DNA from: Paramicrosporidium saccamoebae
Lineage: Eukaryota; Rozellomycota
NCBI GenBank assembly: GCA_002794465.1
Contig: MTSL01000189.1
Coordinates: 1,575-45,439, forward strand
DNA: 43,865 nt
Direction: 5' to 3'
The position numbers and the translations under genes were made by a program. The notes below the pieces were generated by a model. The model worked only from the letters and a program-made list of their open reading frames with translations. It did no database searches and was not told the DNA's origin. The stretch's first letter is position 1, and each line of letters opens with the position of its first letter. Shown here piece by piece: positions 15,774-25,702 of this stretch.

Positions 15774-17279
15774 TCATCTCTCAGTTTCAATATGGTCCGA
15801 GTCAACCAGCTGTCGCAGATCTTGAATGCTAAATAGACGCATAATTTGCAAGTTCATGATTATCATCTTAATCGCCTCTGGGTAGTCTGGAAACTTGGTA
15901 GCAAAAAAGTTTGTCCATGTTTCGTCTGCCGAGATACGATGAAACAGCTTGCCAAAAGGCCTTTTTTCGCTTCGCGAAATGAGATATGCCCATGAGACGA
16001 ATATGGTCGTCAGTTTCGATCCATCAATCGATCCATTTGACACAATGGTTGCAGTCTCTTTGAGGATTATCTCGTCAAGGTCAACTCCTTTGATCGACAT
16101 ATTAAGAGGGATGACAGCATTTAATGCGAGACTCAAAACTAGACTGGTAAGACCCACTCTCCCGTAAGTAGTGTTTAGAGTTTGAATCGTTCTGGCGTCA
16201 ACGCAGCTCACAGGACCCTTTCGCAACCAGAAGAGACGTCGAAAGGAGAGATCCCGACACCGGTCTGGCAAATATGTCTCGGGTAACGAGAACCTTGAAT
16301 CGAACGAGTCCATTTTTGATTTAAAGTAGACTGGCGCAATATACCTGGGGATGGCGTTTTGCAAGACGGAAAACACGGCTTCTTGAGTGCTTTCAGCTGC
16401 ATCCTCCCAATAAACAAGCCTGCTAAGGTATAAAAGCGCACCGTAGAGGGATCTATGCGCATGTTCCGGTTCAAGTTCCATCAGCCTTTTCAGTAGTACG
16501 AACTGGACATTATTTTTGGGATCGTCGCCAGTGACTTTCGACAAAGCATCCTGAAATGATTGCTTTATCAACTCATCCACATTCTCCGTCGACTCAAGCA
16601 AGGCACTCGCAGAGACACAACGCAAAACAATCTCCAAATTGCTTTTAGAATCAATGTTAAGCAGTCTCTTGATAAATTCTAGCCCGACTTTGCTTGGTAA
16701 AGTGCTATACAAGTACGTTATGAAAACAGGATTCAGGTCGCACTCAAATATGAGATCAAAAAGATGCCAGAGCTCCTCATCAGTCGAGGCGTCGCCAATG
16801 GCAATCTCCCAGAATGAAAAACGCGACATGCTACCCAGTCTATTGCTCGCCATCTTCCACAACTGCATCTTTTGTTGAGAGTCTAGCTGACAGGGTACGG
16901 AATCTTCATACTTCAACCCTTCCCAAAAGTCCCCGGCATACTCAATGCCGGACACGGCCTCCAAGAGCTGCGGATACATCCGGAGCACTTTTACACCAAA
17001 CAAAGTGTTGTGGAGGGACGAATCCTCCACTAGAAGGAGTAGCTGATCTGCTTGGTCACGAGTTGGCCGGTAGGCAGTGAGCATGTTGCGTTCAGGATAT
17101 GCGAGGATCGAAGCAACTATCAACGCGCTTTCAGTCGTGAATCTGACCGCCTTTAACATTACCATTAGTGCCGGGTTTTCAATAGTACGACTCAGCTGGC
17201 GGATTGAAAACTCTACGTTAAGTGCCAGTCCAAAAATGAGAAGGGATAATACCCAGAACCATATTTGTGGGCATGACAT
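15774..17279 (-). CDS. Secreted family A protein, member 1
   Basis: Lineage-specific secreted protein, function unknown. The longest frame begins at a TTG at 17336, with ATGs at 17321, 17300 and 17279; the last gives a clean signal peptide (MSCPQIWFWVLSLLIFGLALN) and 501 aa. After it comes VEFSIRQLSRTI, equivalent to the start of the other members (VTFDVHSL, IEFSLHNI, LKFHPLNL). The HNTLFGVKVLR block corresponds to HDTIFSLPKLG in member 4. Downstream it shares the ETYLPDRCRDLSFRRLF...RKGPVS region and a C-terminal block: FVSWAYLI..EKRPFGKLF followed by MRLFSIQDLRQLVDS. The fold looks all-helical and no catalytic motif stands out. It is separated from the main cluster by three other genes and is the most diverged complete copy after member 4. 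Confidence 0.75.
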   Translation of the reverse strand: MSCPQIWFWVLSLLIFGLALNVEFSIRQLSRTIENPALMVMLKAVRFTTESALIVASILAYPERNMLTAYRPTRDQADQLLLLVEDSSLHNTLFGVKVLRMYPQLLEAVSGIEYAGDFWEGLKYEDSVPCQLDSQQKMQLWKMASNRLGSMSRFSFWEIAIGDASTDEELWHLFDLIFECDLNPVFITYLYSTLPSKVGLEFIKRLLNIDSKSNLEIVLRCVSASALLESTENVDELIKQSFQDALSKVTGDDPKNNVQFVLLKRLMELEPEHAHRSLYGALLYLSRLVYWEDAAESTQEAVFSVLQNAIPRYIAPVYFKSKMDSFDSRFSLPETYLPDRCRDLSFRRLFWLRKGPVSCVDARTIQTLNTTYGRVGLTSLVLSLALNAVIPLNMSIKGVDLDEIILKETATIVSNGSIDGSKLTTIFVSWAYLISRSEKRPFGKLFHRISADETWTNFFATKFPDYPEAIKMIIMNLQIMRLFSIQDLRQLVDSDHIETER

Positions 17280-17336
17280 GTTCTGGTGTGCCCCGGCCAT
17301 TAATTGATTAAAATCATCCATTGTGATGTGTCCCAA

Positions 17337-17732
17337 GTTGCAAAACAGAAATGAAGGATTAAGTCTTGTAGCCCCGGCACTTGGCTAACCTAGCTAGAGA
17401 AGTGCCACGCACCCTATCAATGCTATCTAAAATGGACAGGGATGGAGCTTTTATTGGTGAATTGCAGGCCATTTGATACTCCTCTCAGTACCATGCCAAT
17501 ACATGTGCGCGGCATTATCACCCCCTCCCTCAATAATTGGCTCGTTCTCGGCAATATAAATAGCGATCAATTTGTAATGTGGAGGATTGATTATCTTATC
17601 TGGGTATTTAAGGACGGCGAGATGTGTATCTATACTATTATAGGATTAGCAGTAAATAATCCCCCCCTTTCCCGTTTCTTCCCGCCTGACAAAGCCCGTG
17701 GCATTACCCCCACTACGTGACAATTCATTACA
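17337..17732. other. Intergenic stretch with a weak open frame
   Basis: A 92-codon frame from an ATG at 17442 to 17720 is open, and ATTGG (17536) and TATAAATA (17555-17562) occur inside it. The encoded sequence resembles nothing known to me and the TATA box lies within the frame, so I do not call a gene. Confidence 0.35.
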
Positions 17733-18207
17733 CTATACATTGCTGGCTTGTGTTATGACACTATCCTGCCGCTTCGGCACTTTCCACAGATGCAACAGCC
17801 AGGCGAACCCGCGGTATTCGGCAAATAAGAGACCAAACGCCAATACAATGCACACACTTCCTGTCAATTGACTAACCAACTGCATTTCTTCACCGGTCCA
17901 CCACATCAACGCTATATATGCGCCGCCCATTAGAAATAGCAAGAGACTCGTCTACGCGTTAGGGTTGAAGGAATGGTACGAAAAGTCGTTCGAGGGGAGT
18001 AATGTGGGGACGCGCAGACCAGCCCAACAAAAGGAGCGTAGCAACAGGCAGTGCAATCTGCAAATTGACCCGCAACAAGGAAGGCTCGCCATGTGCCAGC
18101 CAGAGCATGTACTCCCCAAGTAGGTGTTGGAAGAAATATGTCAATATGGCAAAGCCAACAATTGAGTGGATGAGCACAGCTGGTCGGTTCCAAATGTATC
18201 CTGCCAT
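17733..18207 (-). CDS. Multi-spanning membrane protein, 148 aa
   Basis: Two exons, 18207-17980 and 17951-17733, joined in phase 0 across a 28-nt intron (17979-17952) with a CCCTAAC branch and CGTAG acceptor. The product has four likely membrane spans: near residues 11-31, 47-62, 77-92 and 100-120. The third is LLLFLMGGAYIALMWW. A short basic tail ends KVPKRQDSVITQASNV. Both exons are needed to complete the third span. No family is recognised; size and layout fit a small ER or mitochondrial membrane protein. It is convergent to neither neighbour and is divergent from TFIP11 across about 110 bp. Confidence 0.7.
17952..17979 (-). other. 28-nt intron, the shortest supported here
   Basis: On the minus strand it begins GTACCA, has CCTAAC as branch site and ends GCGTAG. 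Exons join in phase 0. Confidence 0.7.
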
Positions 18208-18321
18208 GTCAACAGTAGCATGCTAGCTGCTATTATAAGGCGGCAATCATGTGATACCCATCTTGGGATCCCAAAAAGCCACCACTAATTAAATAACAAG
18301 TTTGCCAGGCCATGGGCCGGG

Positions 18322-19914
18322 ATGGGCTCGATGAAGGATGAAGGGTTCGGGGCCTTTGAAAAGACTACCAAGGGATTTGGGATGAAGATGCTTTTGAAGA
18401 TGGGCTACAAGATGGGCAGTGGGTTGGGAAAAGAGGGCGAAGGGATCATTAACCCAATAGAGGTAAAGCTGCGCGCACGGAATACCGGGCTCGGTTTTGA
18501 CGATAAACGCGACGCAGAGCCGAGGCTTGCAGGTTCGAGAGTGGCAGAGTCTCAAACCAAACGCAAAGTATCTTGGAGGAGGAGGGAGGAATCCTCACCC
18601 AGTGAGGAAGAGTATGATGACACACCAAAGTCGGTACCAACAAAAATATACGATTACACTGGCTCGGCTGTACGTGAACTTTCCTCGCTGGCCGAGATGC
18701 ACTCTATTTCCCAAGTGGAGATTGTGCGTTTTCCAGAACTGCGACATAACATTACATTACTGATTAGTATGGCAATGCGGGAGGTACAGACTGCAAAAGG
18801 TGGCAGACAGAATGAAGAATACACCTCAAATAGACTGGCCGAGGAGCATCTCAGACTTGGTGGCGAGTTATTGCAATTAGAGACAAAGAGGGAAGAATTG
18901 GCCACCCTCAAAAAATTACTGTATAGGGCCACAGAGTTGCCAGGAAAGGACTCTGAGGAATATTTTAGTTGGACTGAAAAAGCCATGTCCTTTATGGATG
19001 ACAATCTTCATTTGACAGAAAACCGTCTATTAGCAAGCGGTGCTATAGTGGGTGCCTTTACCCCCATTTTCCGCAATTTTGAAATCACAGACAGAGAATT
19101 TTTGGAAAAGATGCAACGACTCTTCCGCATGTCCAGTGTGGGAAAGTATTTTAGTCCCGTGGATCAGCTGATAGTGACGCTGGTGATTCCCAAACTTCGC
19201 AGTGCACTTTTGGAAAGTCTTCAGTATTGTGAATCATCGCAGCAAGGTGCTGACTTGCTGACCAAGTGGGTCCCATTGATGGCTGATGCCGTGATGGATC
19301 AGCTATATTCAGTGACACTACTTCCTGCTCTAGAGCGGATTTTAGATGGCTGGGATCCGAGACGGATCGCTCTCCACATTTGGCTACTCCCATGGTTGTC
19401 CTGTCTTGCTCCATATTTTGCCAAGGAAAGAAATTGCGACTCTCGAGATGCATTCTACACTGCCCTTAGGAGGAAGCTTCTTTTGTGTTTGCAACAAGTG
19501 CAAGACCCTCTGAGCCAGGGCGAAATGCTTTCGTATTGGAAGCCGCCGGTGCTGCCGAAACGGGAATTTGACGTTCTGGTTGGTCGCGGCATCCTCCCCC
19601 ATATTGAGGCACGTCTTGAGCACGATCTGATAATTGATCCGACGAATCAGGACATATCGCTTCTTCACCAGGCGATCAGTTGGAACAATATCATCGAATC
19701 TGCCGTATTGGCTCCCTATATAGAGCGGCCGCTGTTTGCCAAGCTCAAACGTGTGCTTTACGACTGGATGACTAGCAGTGGAGCGGATCTTGACGAAATC
19801 ACCCAATGGTATCTCGCATGGAAGTCGCTCTTCCCTGCCGAGCTGTCCGAATCGCTTCAGCCGGGATTTGAAGAATTGTTAGAGATGATGAACACACTTT
19901 TAGATGAACAGTAA
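18322..19914 (+). CDS. TFIP11: Spliceosome disassembly factor TFIP11/Ntr1 (G-patch, GCFC)
   Basis: G-patch protein that activates the DEAH helicase Prp43/DHX15 to release the excised intron lariat and disassemble the spliceosome. The G-patch spans about residues 13-60, with GFGMKMLLKMGYKMGSGLGK and a later Gly-Leu-Gly-Phe. It is followed by a charged linker and the long helical GCFC-type domain, including YFSPVDQLI, WVPLMADAVMDQL, WDPRRIALHIWLLPWL and LRRKLLLCLQQVQDP, as in the family. Length 530 aa is shorter than human TFIP11 (837) because the acidic N-terminal region is missing: the G-patch begins almost at the start codon. The start is the first in-frame ATG. An ATG in another frame ten bases upstream opens only a nine-codon frame. 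Confidence 0.9.
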   Translation: MGSMKDEGFGAFEKTTKGFGMKMLLKMGYKMGSGLGKEGEGIINPIEVKLRARNTGLGFDDKRDAEPRLAGSRVAESQTKRKVSWRRREESSPSEEEYDDTPKSVPTKIYDYTGSAVRELSSLAEMHSISQVEIVRFPELRHNITLLISMAMREVQTAKGGRQNEEYTSNRLAEEHLRLGGELLQLETKREELATLKKLLYRATELPGKDSEEYFSWTEKAMSFMDDNLHLTENRLLASGAIVGAFTPIFRNFEITDREFLEKMQRLFRMSSVGKYFSPVDQLIVTLVIPKLRSALLESLQYCESSQQGADLLTKWVPLMADAVMDQLYSVTLLPALERILDGWDPRRIALHIWLLPWLSCLAPYFAKERNCDSRDAFYTALRRKLLLCLQQVQDPLSQGEMLSYWKPPVLPKREFDVLVGRGILPHIEARLEHDLIIDPTNQDISLLHQAISWNNIIESAVLAPYIERPLFAKLKRVLYDWMTSSGADLDEITQWYLAWKSLFPAELSESLQPGFEELLEMMNTLLDEQ

Positions 19915-20046
19915 ACATTGTAGATCGATCGAGTCTATATTTGGATATTAAAGCCATGGACCAATAGAATGGCTACGTGCCCTGGCAGCCAAGTGCCGCA
20001 CCAAACCGCCCGTCTGCCCGCCAGAGTTGAGTTATAGACTGATAGA

Positions 20047-20997
20047 ATGAGAAAGCGGCCCGAGGAAAAACGCACACCATCGCCGCCCATATCACCGCCG
20101 CCCATATCATCGCCGCCAATAGCACCGCCGCTGATCCCAACGCTGCGTCATCGCGAACTGCTGCCGTCGCCACCCTCAGCAGGAAACTCGGCAACGCCAC
20201 GGAAGGCAATACCTGGTTTTGTCAGTAAGCTCTTCCGAATGGTAAACGAGTCAACCAGTCTCATACAGTGGAACCCTACGGGGACTTCGTTTATTGTGCA
20301 AAGTCCAGAAGAGTTTAGTCGCAGTGTCCTCCCCCGTTACTTTAAACACAACAACTTTAGCAGCTTTGTGCGGCAGCTGAACATGTACGGATTCCACAAG
20401 GTGCCTCAAACAGCCATGGAACAGTCCTGGGAATTCACCAACAGTGCCTTTCAGAAGGGCCGGCCGGACCTTCTTGTCAATGTCCGTCGGAAGGCTGGCG
20501 CCAAAGAGGAGGAGACAGTGGTAGGGAATTCCGAGGGCGCCTTGTCTGGCATCCTTCAAGAAGTCGCTGCGCTACGGATGCAACAGAGTGCACTAAGGAG
20601 CGACCTGAGTTCGATCCAGCGGGACAGCCAGCTGCTTTGGTCAGAGACTTTGGCTGCCCGAGAAAGACACCAGCAACAACAGGCCATAATTGACAAGATT
20701 TTGCGTTTCCTCGCCTCTGTATTTTCGCCCGACAAGTCTTTGGGACAGCTGACTCCGCGGAAACGGCCCCTGATGATTGAGGAGCTGTCCGCCGAGGATC
20801 CATTATTCACTGGTGATGGTAATCAGGCGCGCATCTTTGACGCCATGAAGACTGCCGAGGGTATGCAAGGCGATCTTGATTTTCTGGTTGATAATCTTGA
20901 TCCCAAGCTGCTACAAGAAGCACAACCCCCACTTGATATTGACTGGAGCGAGTATTCTCATCTATATGGGGGGACAGAGGATGACTTGAACATGTAA
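20047..20997 (+). CDS. Heat shock transcription factor family protein
   Basis: DNA-binding activator with an HSF winged-helix domain at about residues 53-150: IPGFVSKLFRMV, WNPTGTSFIV, then SVLPRYFKHNNFSSFVRQLNMYGFHKV, the recognition helix signature. A coiled-coil region follows (about 172-225, GILQEVAALRMQQSALRSDL), which fits the HR-A/B trimerisation zone. The N terminus is a Pro/Ile/Ser repeat (SPPPISSPP). The acidic C terminus (DIDWSEYSHLYGG) could serve for activation. Length 316 aa is short against yeast Hsf1 (833). Skn7- and Sfl1-type proteins share the domain, but no response-regulator receiver domain is present, so an Hsf1-like role is favoured. A CCAAT lies upstream near 19970, and AATAAA at 21002-21007. 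Confidence 0.9.
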   Translation: MRKRPEEKRTPSPPISPPPISSPPIAPPLIPTLRHRELLPSPPSAGNSATPRKAIPGFVSKLFRMVNESTSLIQWNPTGTSFIVQSPEEFSRSVLPRYFKHNNFSSFVRQLNMYGFHKVPQTAMEQSWEFTNSAFQKGRPDLLVNVRRKAGAKEEETVVGNSEGALSGILQEVAALRMQQSALRSDLSSIQRDSQLLWSETLAARERHQQQQAIIDKILRFLASVFSPDKSLGQLTPRKRPLMIEELSAEDPLFTGDGNQARIFDAMKTAEGMQGDLDFLVDNLDPKLLQEAQPPLDIDWSEYSHLYGGTEDDLNM

Positions 20998-21089
20998 TCA
21001 TAATAAACGAGCTGTTGTGTGTCACCAAGTGGATAGGTAGCGAGATCAAATGAATGTAGAAGACTAGATGCAGATGAGTTGGCGAGTAC

Positions 21090-21125
21090 TCATCCGAAAT
21101 CGGCAGGCGCTCATCCGAAATCGGC
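21090..21125 (+). repeat. Direct repeat, 15 bp, two copies
   Basis: TCATCCGAAATCGGC occurs at 21090-21104 and again at 21111-21125, exactly 21 bp apart. It lies between the HSF gene and the convergent family A member 2. Its role is unknown. Confidence 0.6.
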
Positions 21126-21232
21126 CGGTCCCATTTTACTACAGACCTCACCTGCGAATGCTTTTAAAGGGTTTATTAATATAACGACTTGCAACCAGAT
21201 TCCGTCTTGGTCATAAACCTCTTTGAAAAGAC

Positions 21233-22789
21233 TTAGATTTCATCTCTGTCATAATGTTCCACCAACGTTCTCATTTCTTGGAGCTTGAATAGTGGCCCTA
21301 GTCCAATAGACCGTATAATTGCCATCACTTCGCTTGCAATCTTTGTGTTTCCCCCTCCCGGCCAATTTTGCATCTTTACTCTAAAGTCATGCCACGATGA
21401 GACGTTTTTGAAAAGGTTCCCGAAAACGAGCTTATTATCATCCAGGATCAGATATGCCCAGGATGCAACAACCATAGACATTGTAGTCACTGAGATTGGA
21501 TCGTACAAGAATCCCTCTTCTACGAGATGCGCGACTCGGTTAATAACCCAATCACCAATATTACTCACAGTTCCTTCTTGCGTTCTGCAGTTGATATTCG
21601 TTGGTAGATACTTTTTTGATAGCTTCTTGAGGAGGTAAACGCTACACTCATCCTCCGTCATGGCAACTTTTGCGCGGGCACGGACCATCTGCATAACTCG
21701 CATATCAAGCCACAATGTCCGCTTATCCCCTAAGCTTCGCATATGGGATGGCAAGTAGATAGGATTGAATCCTCGAACTAAAGACTTCCAGTGCAGTCCC
21801 GGGTGACGCTCACATCTGGCGACTATACGTTGCACGTATAATGGTGGGAGGTATGCATGACCCTTGGAAAGAATACTTTCAAACGCAATCAAAGTCTCTC
21901 GAGACCTATCAAACGCCTCAACGTATAGCGCAAAGCTCGCCAGACAGCTCCAGTAGCTAATGTCTGTCCTGTTAGTAATCCCAAGCAACTTCCACAGAAA
22001 GAGCCAAGCATTCCCCTTTTCATCGCTAGGGTCTAGATCTAGACTCTCGGCAAGCCTCTCTTTGGCATCGACAGCAAGCGGCAAATCTTCCAAGTTGGAA
22101 GAAATTTCTCGACATGCCTGCAGCACCAACAGATTGCGGAGCGTCCACTCATTGATGTTTACGGGCTCGTTCATGTACTTTATAATCAATGCGCTGAATG
22201 TATCCGAGTACGGCTGCGTCGGGTCCAAAAAGACTGCCAGTATCTCAGGTGTCAGGATAGGAAGAAATTTTTTGAAACTAACAAATGGATCTGCTGTCTT
22301 GATAGAATTCTTCAAAAGTATTGTCATGTTGGTCAGATCCTGCATCTTCATAATCTGGTTCTTCATAGTTGTCAACAGAAAACTTTGAACCTCATCGTCC
22401 GTAAAGGCCTCTAAAATCTCAGGATTCTGCAGTGGTTTGTGAATATTCACTTGGTAGGAAACATCCAGGTGGGTTATTTTCTCTGCCAAGGTTGACTCCC
22501 AGGCCAATTTGCACAAGCCGTACACCGTTCCGTGGAGGTCCCTAATATGGGCGTACCGTAGCAATTCAGCTATGCGCTCCGCTGTCTCGTACTCGGAGCA
22601 GTAAAAGTACTCAGCGTTATTCAAAGATGACAACACTGTAGAAACCGTCTTTAAATTCCTCTCCGTAATAGCAAACGTGTGCATCATAACGTCGACTGCC
22701 ATGGGTTGATGTTCTTTTGCCAGACTGTGGACATCAAATGTCACTATCACCGCATTGGCCGTGAGCAGGAACAACAATAGAAAGAACAT
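21233..22789 (-). CDS. Secreted family A protein, member 2
   Basis: The 518-aa product starts with a signal peptide (MFFLLLFLLTANA). It is the closest relative of member 3. Shared segments are MMHTFAITERNLK / IMHTFDITEPNLE, the CSEYETAERI block, NQIMKMQDLTNMT, LLVLQACREIS, YLPPLYVQR, PIYLPSHMRSLG.KRTLW and the C-terminal SWAYLI..FGNLF.NVSSW. The end is LFKLQEMRTLVEHYDRDEI. A cysteine in the CxEYET block is conserved with member 3. No catalytic motif or known domain is seen; a secreted helical scaffold is a guess. It opens the seven-gene minus-strand run of signal-peptide genes. A possible copy of the shared upstream element lies at about 22850-22890. Confidence 0.82.
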   Translation of the reverse strand: MFFLLLFLLTANAVIVTFDVHSLAKEHQPMAVDVMMHTFAITERNLKTVSTVLSSLNNAEYFYCSEYETAERIAELLRYAHIRDLHGTVYGLCKLAWESTLAEKITHLDVSYQVNIHKPLQNPEILEAFTDDEVQSFLLTTMKNQIMKMQDLTNMTILLKNSIKTADPFVSFKKFLPILTPEILAVFLDPTQPYSDTFSALIIKYMNEPVNINEWTLRNLLVLQACREISSNLEDLPLAVDAKERLAESLDLDPSDEKGNAWLFLWKLLGITNRTDISYWSCLASFALYVEAFDRSRETLIAFESILSKGHAYLPPLYVQRIVARCERHPGLHWKSLVRGFNPIYLPSHMRSLGDKRTLWLDMRVMQMVRARAKVAMTEDECSVYLLKKLSKKYLPTNINCRTQEGTVSNIGDWVINRVAHLVEEGFLYDPISVTTMSMVVASWAYLILDDNKLVFGNLFKNVSSWHDFRVKMQNWPGGGNTKIASEVMAIIRSIGLGPLFKLQEMRTLVEHYDRDEI

Positions 22790-23632
22790 GAAAAATTATT
22801 GCGCCGTCAGGGCTGTCCAGGGCTGAGTAATACAAGAAGATGCCAATGCTGCGACACCTGGGCGACTCTCATTAGTCAATAATGATTCATAACCATAATA
22901 AAGTGGCCTAACCTCGTACGCCCAAGCCAGGCCATTGCGGCATTTAAATTCAAAGGTTTTTACTCTATTTATGTATTAAACGTATAGACCAGAGCCTTCC
23001 ATGTAACCACTACGATATCACCTACGAGTTATCGTATGGCAGACATGACAGATTAATTAACCACACCCTACCACAATCCATTACATATCACCCAGTAGTT
23101 CACAACTACACAATGTATACTGAGCCCAATTAAGCACTCTACACCTTGGTCAATAGAGGTATAGATCCCGACACCAGTGGCGCAGCCGTCCGGCCGCAGA
23201 TCCACGAGGCATGTGAAGTGATATAATGATTGGCTGGTTTTAGTTGACTTGGTATAGTAACTAAATCCCTCCCCCTCAAACGGCGGTGACAAAGGCTGTG
23301 GTAACCTTCCTACTATGTGACAAGACAAAGAACCCATTTTATACTGGACAACCCTTACCAAACATTGAGGTTATAGTATAGGGGCCCTAACCCACGTACA
23401 GGGACCGGGAGCTGTTTTTGTGGGGTTTAATGCCATTTATCGAATGGATTTTCCATCTGATCATGTTATGCATAAAATTGCTATCCCTTCAACGCGTTTT
23501 GTCGGTACCATTTCTTGGAGCAGCAAGGGAAACTTTTATTATCAATTATACCGTATTTATATAGTATTTCTGGTTCCAATCTTGCTAATATGTGGTGATT
23601 AATTCGGCACCTCGCAGATGCACTACATGGTA
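22790..23632. other. Intergenic stretch between paralogues
   Basis: About 840 bp without a convincing gene. Two short open frames (23068-23361 minus, 23420-23602 plus) lack signal peptides, splice support and recognisable content. The first 120 bp hold a CCAAT and a segment weakly similar to the element at 27310-27340. Confidence 0.5.
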
Positions 23633-25384
23633 CTAGGAGCTTGTATCCATATCTGATCCACTATCGGAGTAGGCTTTGTATTCATTGTTGCAGCCAGCAT
23701 CCAAGTCGGCTTCGAATTCATTGTTACAGCCACCATCAGAGCAGGCTTGGTATTCACTATTGTCGTCAGTATCCGGATAGGCTTCGTATTCATTGCTACA
23801 GCCACTACCCGAATAGGCTTCAAACTCGTTGTTGTAACCAAGATCCACCATTGCCCTAACCTCTTGGAGTGTGAAAGTTTGCTGCAGTTGAATGGACCGT
23901 AGTCTCTCCATGACAGGAAAAGCAGAAAGTATGCTTCCTTCCGGCCAGTTGGACATTTTCTCTTTAAAATCGTCCCATGACGAGACATTGTCAAAAAGTC
24001 GCCCAAAGTCGAGCTTTTGGCCGCTCCAAATCAGGTAAGCCCAGGACACGACAATGATGATCATCGTAGTCTTTGAAAAGCTTTCGAGCATGTATGAGCC
24101 ATCTATAATGATATTCTCGGCTCTGTTTATAATCCAATCACCCAAATTGATGAAATTTCCCTGACCCGTGGTAAAGGCGAGATTAGTGGGCAGGCATCCC
24201 TGTACCAAATCATCGACTACATACAATTCCCATTCCTCTTCCGCTTCAATAATGCCGCGTGGCGCAGAGAACATCCGCATGACTTGTCCGCCAATCCACA
24301 ATGTCCGCCTCTCCTCTAGGCTGCGCAAATTGACTGGCAGGTACACAGGGTTAAGACTTTGGATCCACGAATTCGAATGCATTCCTGGGATAAGTACATA
24401 TCTGGCGATTACGCGTTGCACGTATAATGGTGGAAGGTATTCAAGACCTTCGGAAAGAATTTTTCTAAGCGCCATATGAGTATTCCGAGACTCGTAAAGC
24501 GCGTCCACATACAGCGTCAAGCTCGCCAGACAACTCCAATAAATAATGTCTGTTCTGCCCGTGATTCCAACCAGCTCTTCCAGGAATTTCAAATAATTAG
24601 TCTCTTCATCGTTGGAGTGTAAAAGCAGGCTCTCTTCGAGGCTCTCTAAGGCGGCAATGGCGAGTTCTAAATGGTCCACATACAAGCAAATCTCCCGACA
24701 TGCCTGCAGCACCAACAAATTGCGAATAATGTACTCGGGACCATTTTCGAATTCAGACATGTAGTCAGTGATCAGTGCTTTTAACGTCTCATAATGCGGC
24801 TGTGGTAGGTCCATAAAGACTTCCAGTATCTCTGGTGTCAATATAGGAAGAAATTCGTTGAAAGCAGCGACCGGGTCGGCTTTTACAAGATATTGTCTCA
24901 AAAGCTTTGCCATGTTGCTTAGATCTTGCATCTCCATAATTTGATCCCTCATAGTCGCCAACAGAAGACTTTGAATCTCCTCGTCTTCATAGAGTTCTAG
25001 ATAAGAAAGGTCTCGCAGTGGCTTATGGACATCGATTTGGTAGTGTCGATTCTCACGCACGATCCTGTCTGCGAGTTTCTTCTCCACAGACAGCTTCCGT
25101 AAGCTATACACCCTTTCGTGCAAGTGTACAAGGTGACTATACTGAAGCAGCGCATCTATACGCTCCTGTGTCTCGTACTCGCCGCAGTAATAATGTTCAA
25201 ATTCAGACGAGGATGACAGCACATTCGCAACAACCTCTAGATTAGGTTCTGTAATATCAAACGTGTGCATGATGATAGCAGCTGCTCTTGGTTGATGATG
25301 CTTCATAATATTGTGGAGACTAAACTCTATCCTCAGGGCATTCGCCGTAAGCGACAACAGCGATAATAGCAGCAAGACGAGCAT
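23633..25384 (-). CDS. Secreted family A protein, member 3, with repetitive acidic tail
   Basis: The ORF opens at a TTG at 25390; the ATG at 25384 gives a clean signal peptide (MLVLLLLSLLSLTANA) and 583 aa. The body is collinear with member 2 and visibly related over most of its length, with YYCGEYETQERI, DLSNMAKLLRQYL, LLVLQACREI, YLPPLYVQRVIARY and SWAYLIWSGQKLDFGRLF. Unlike its paralogues it carries a C-terminal extension of about 65 residues after the common end. This is made of 12-residue units such as CNNEFEADLDAG and CNNEYKAYSDSG, about five copies, rich in Asp, Glu, Asn, Tyr and with one Cys per unit in several. The tail is acidic and probably unstructured; its function is unknown. 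Confidence 0.82.
   Translation of the reverse strand: MLVLLLLSLLSLTANALRIEFSLHNIMKHHQPRAAAIIMHTFDITEPNLEVVANVLSSSSEFEHYYCGEYETQERIDALLQYSHLVHLHERVYSLRKLSVEKKLADRIVRENRHYQIDVHKPLRDLSYLELYEDEEIQSLLLATMRDQIMEMQDLSNMAKLLRQYLVKADPVAAFNEFLPILTPEILEVFMDLPQPHYETLKALITDYMSEFENGPEYIIRNLLVLQACREICLYVDHLELAIAALESLEESLLLHSNDEETNYLKFLEELVGITGRTDIIYWSCLASLTLYVDALYESRNTHMALRKILSEGLEYLPPLYVQRVIARYVLIPGMHSNSWIQSLNPVYLPVNLRSLEERRTLWIGGQVMRMFSAPRGIIEAEEEWELYVVDDLVQGCLPTNLAFTTGQGNFINLGDWIINRAENIIIDGSYMLESFSKTTMIIIVVSWAYLIWSGQKLDFGRLFDNVSSWDDFKEKMSNWPEGSILSAFPVMERLRSIQLQQTFTLQEVRAMVDLGYNNEFEAYSGSGCSNEYEAYPDTDDNSEYQACSDGGCNNEFEADLDAGCNNEYKAYSDSGSDMDTSS
23650..23850 (-). repeat. 36-bp coding minisatellite in family A member 3
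   Basis: About five imperfect 36-bp units encode the acidic 12-residue repeats. Member 2 stops before this region, so the tail is an addition specific to this copy. Confidence 0.75.
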
Positions 25385-25390
25385 GACCAA

Positions 25391-25702
25391 TACCCCCGGT
25401 CAGTGGCCCTTTTATCCATTCCGGGCAATAATATATTCTCTGGATATCAAAGATTTGCTGGTACAGCAGACGCTATATCTATTGGAAATCCATGTCATCA
25501 AACGATTGGAAATTAATTTCAACCATTTTCCCGGATCCAATGCGCCACGTTCTCGTAGATTATTCAAATTGTATTACAAATTTACATTGCGGATGCCTAG
25601 GATTCTAGCTGAGAAGAAAAGGAAACAGTGAGAAGATGGACTCGGACGCGAGGAGCCTAATGACTGGCCTTAGGCAGGCTCTAAATAAGGCCTTTTGCAC
25701 TC
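25391..25702. other. Intergenic stretch
   Basis: Just upstream of member 3 are a CCAAT next to the ATG and GGATAAAAGG about 31 bp before it, a TATA-like site. Nothing else is seen in the rest. Confidence 0.4.

Noticed and set aside
17442-17720. 92-codon plus-strand frame
   Set aside because: No family resemblance, a TATA-like motif inside it, and a splice model tried from an upstream ATG at 17432 broke the frame.
20047-20997. Skn7-type response regulator
   Set aside because: The HSF domain is present but no receiver domain follows it; only a coiled coil and acidic tail are seen.
23068-23602. Two short frames between family A members 2 and 3
   Set aside because: They lack any recognisable feature and could not be joined to the family A pattern as a remnant.
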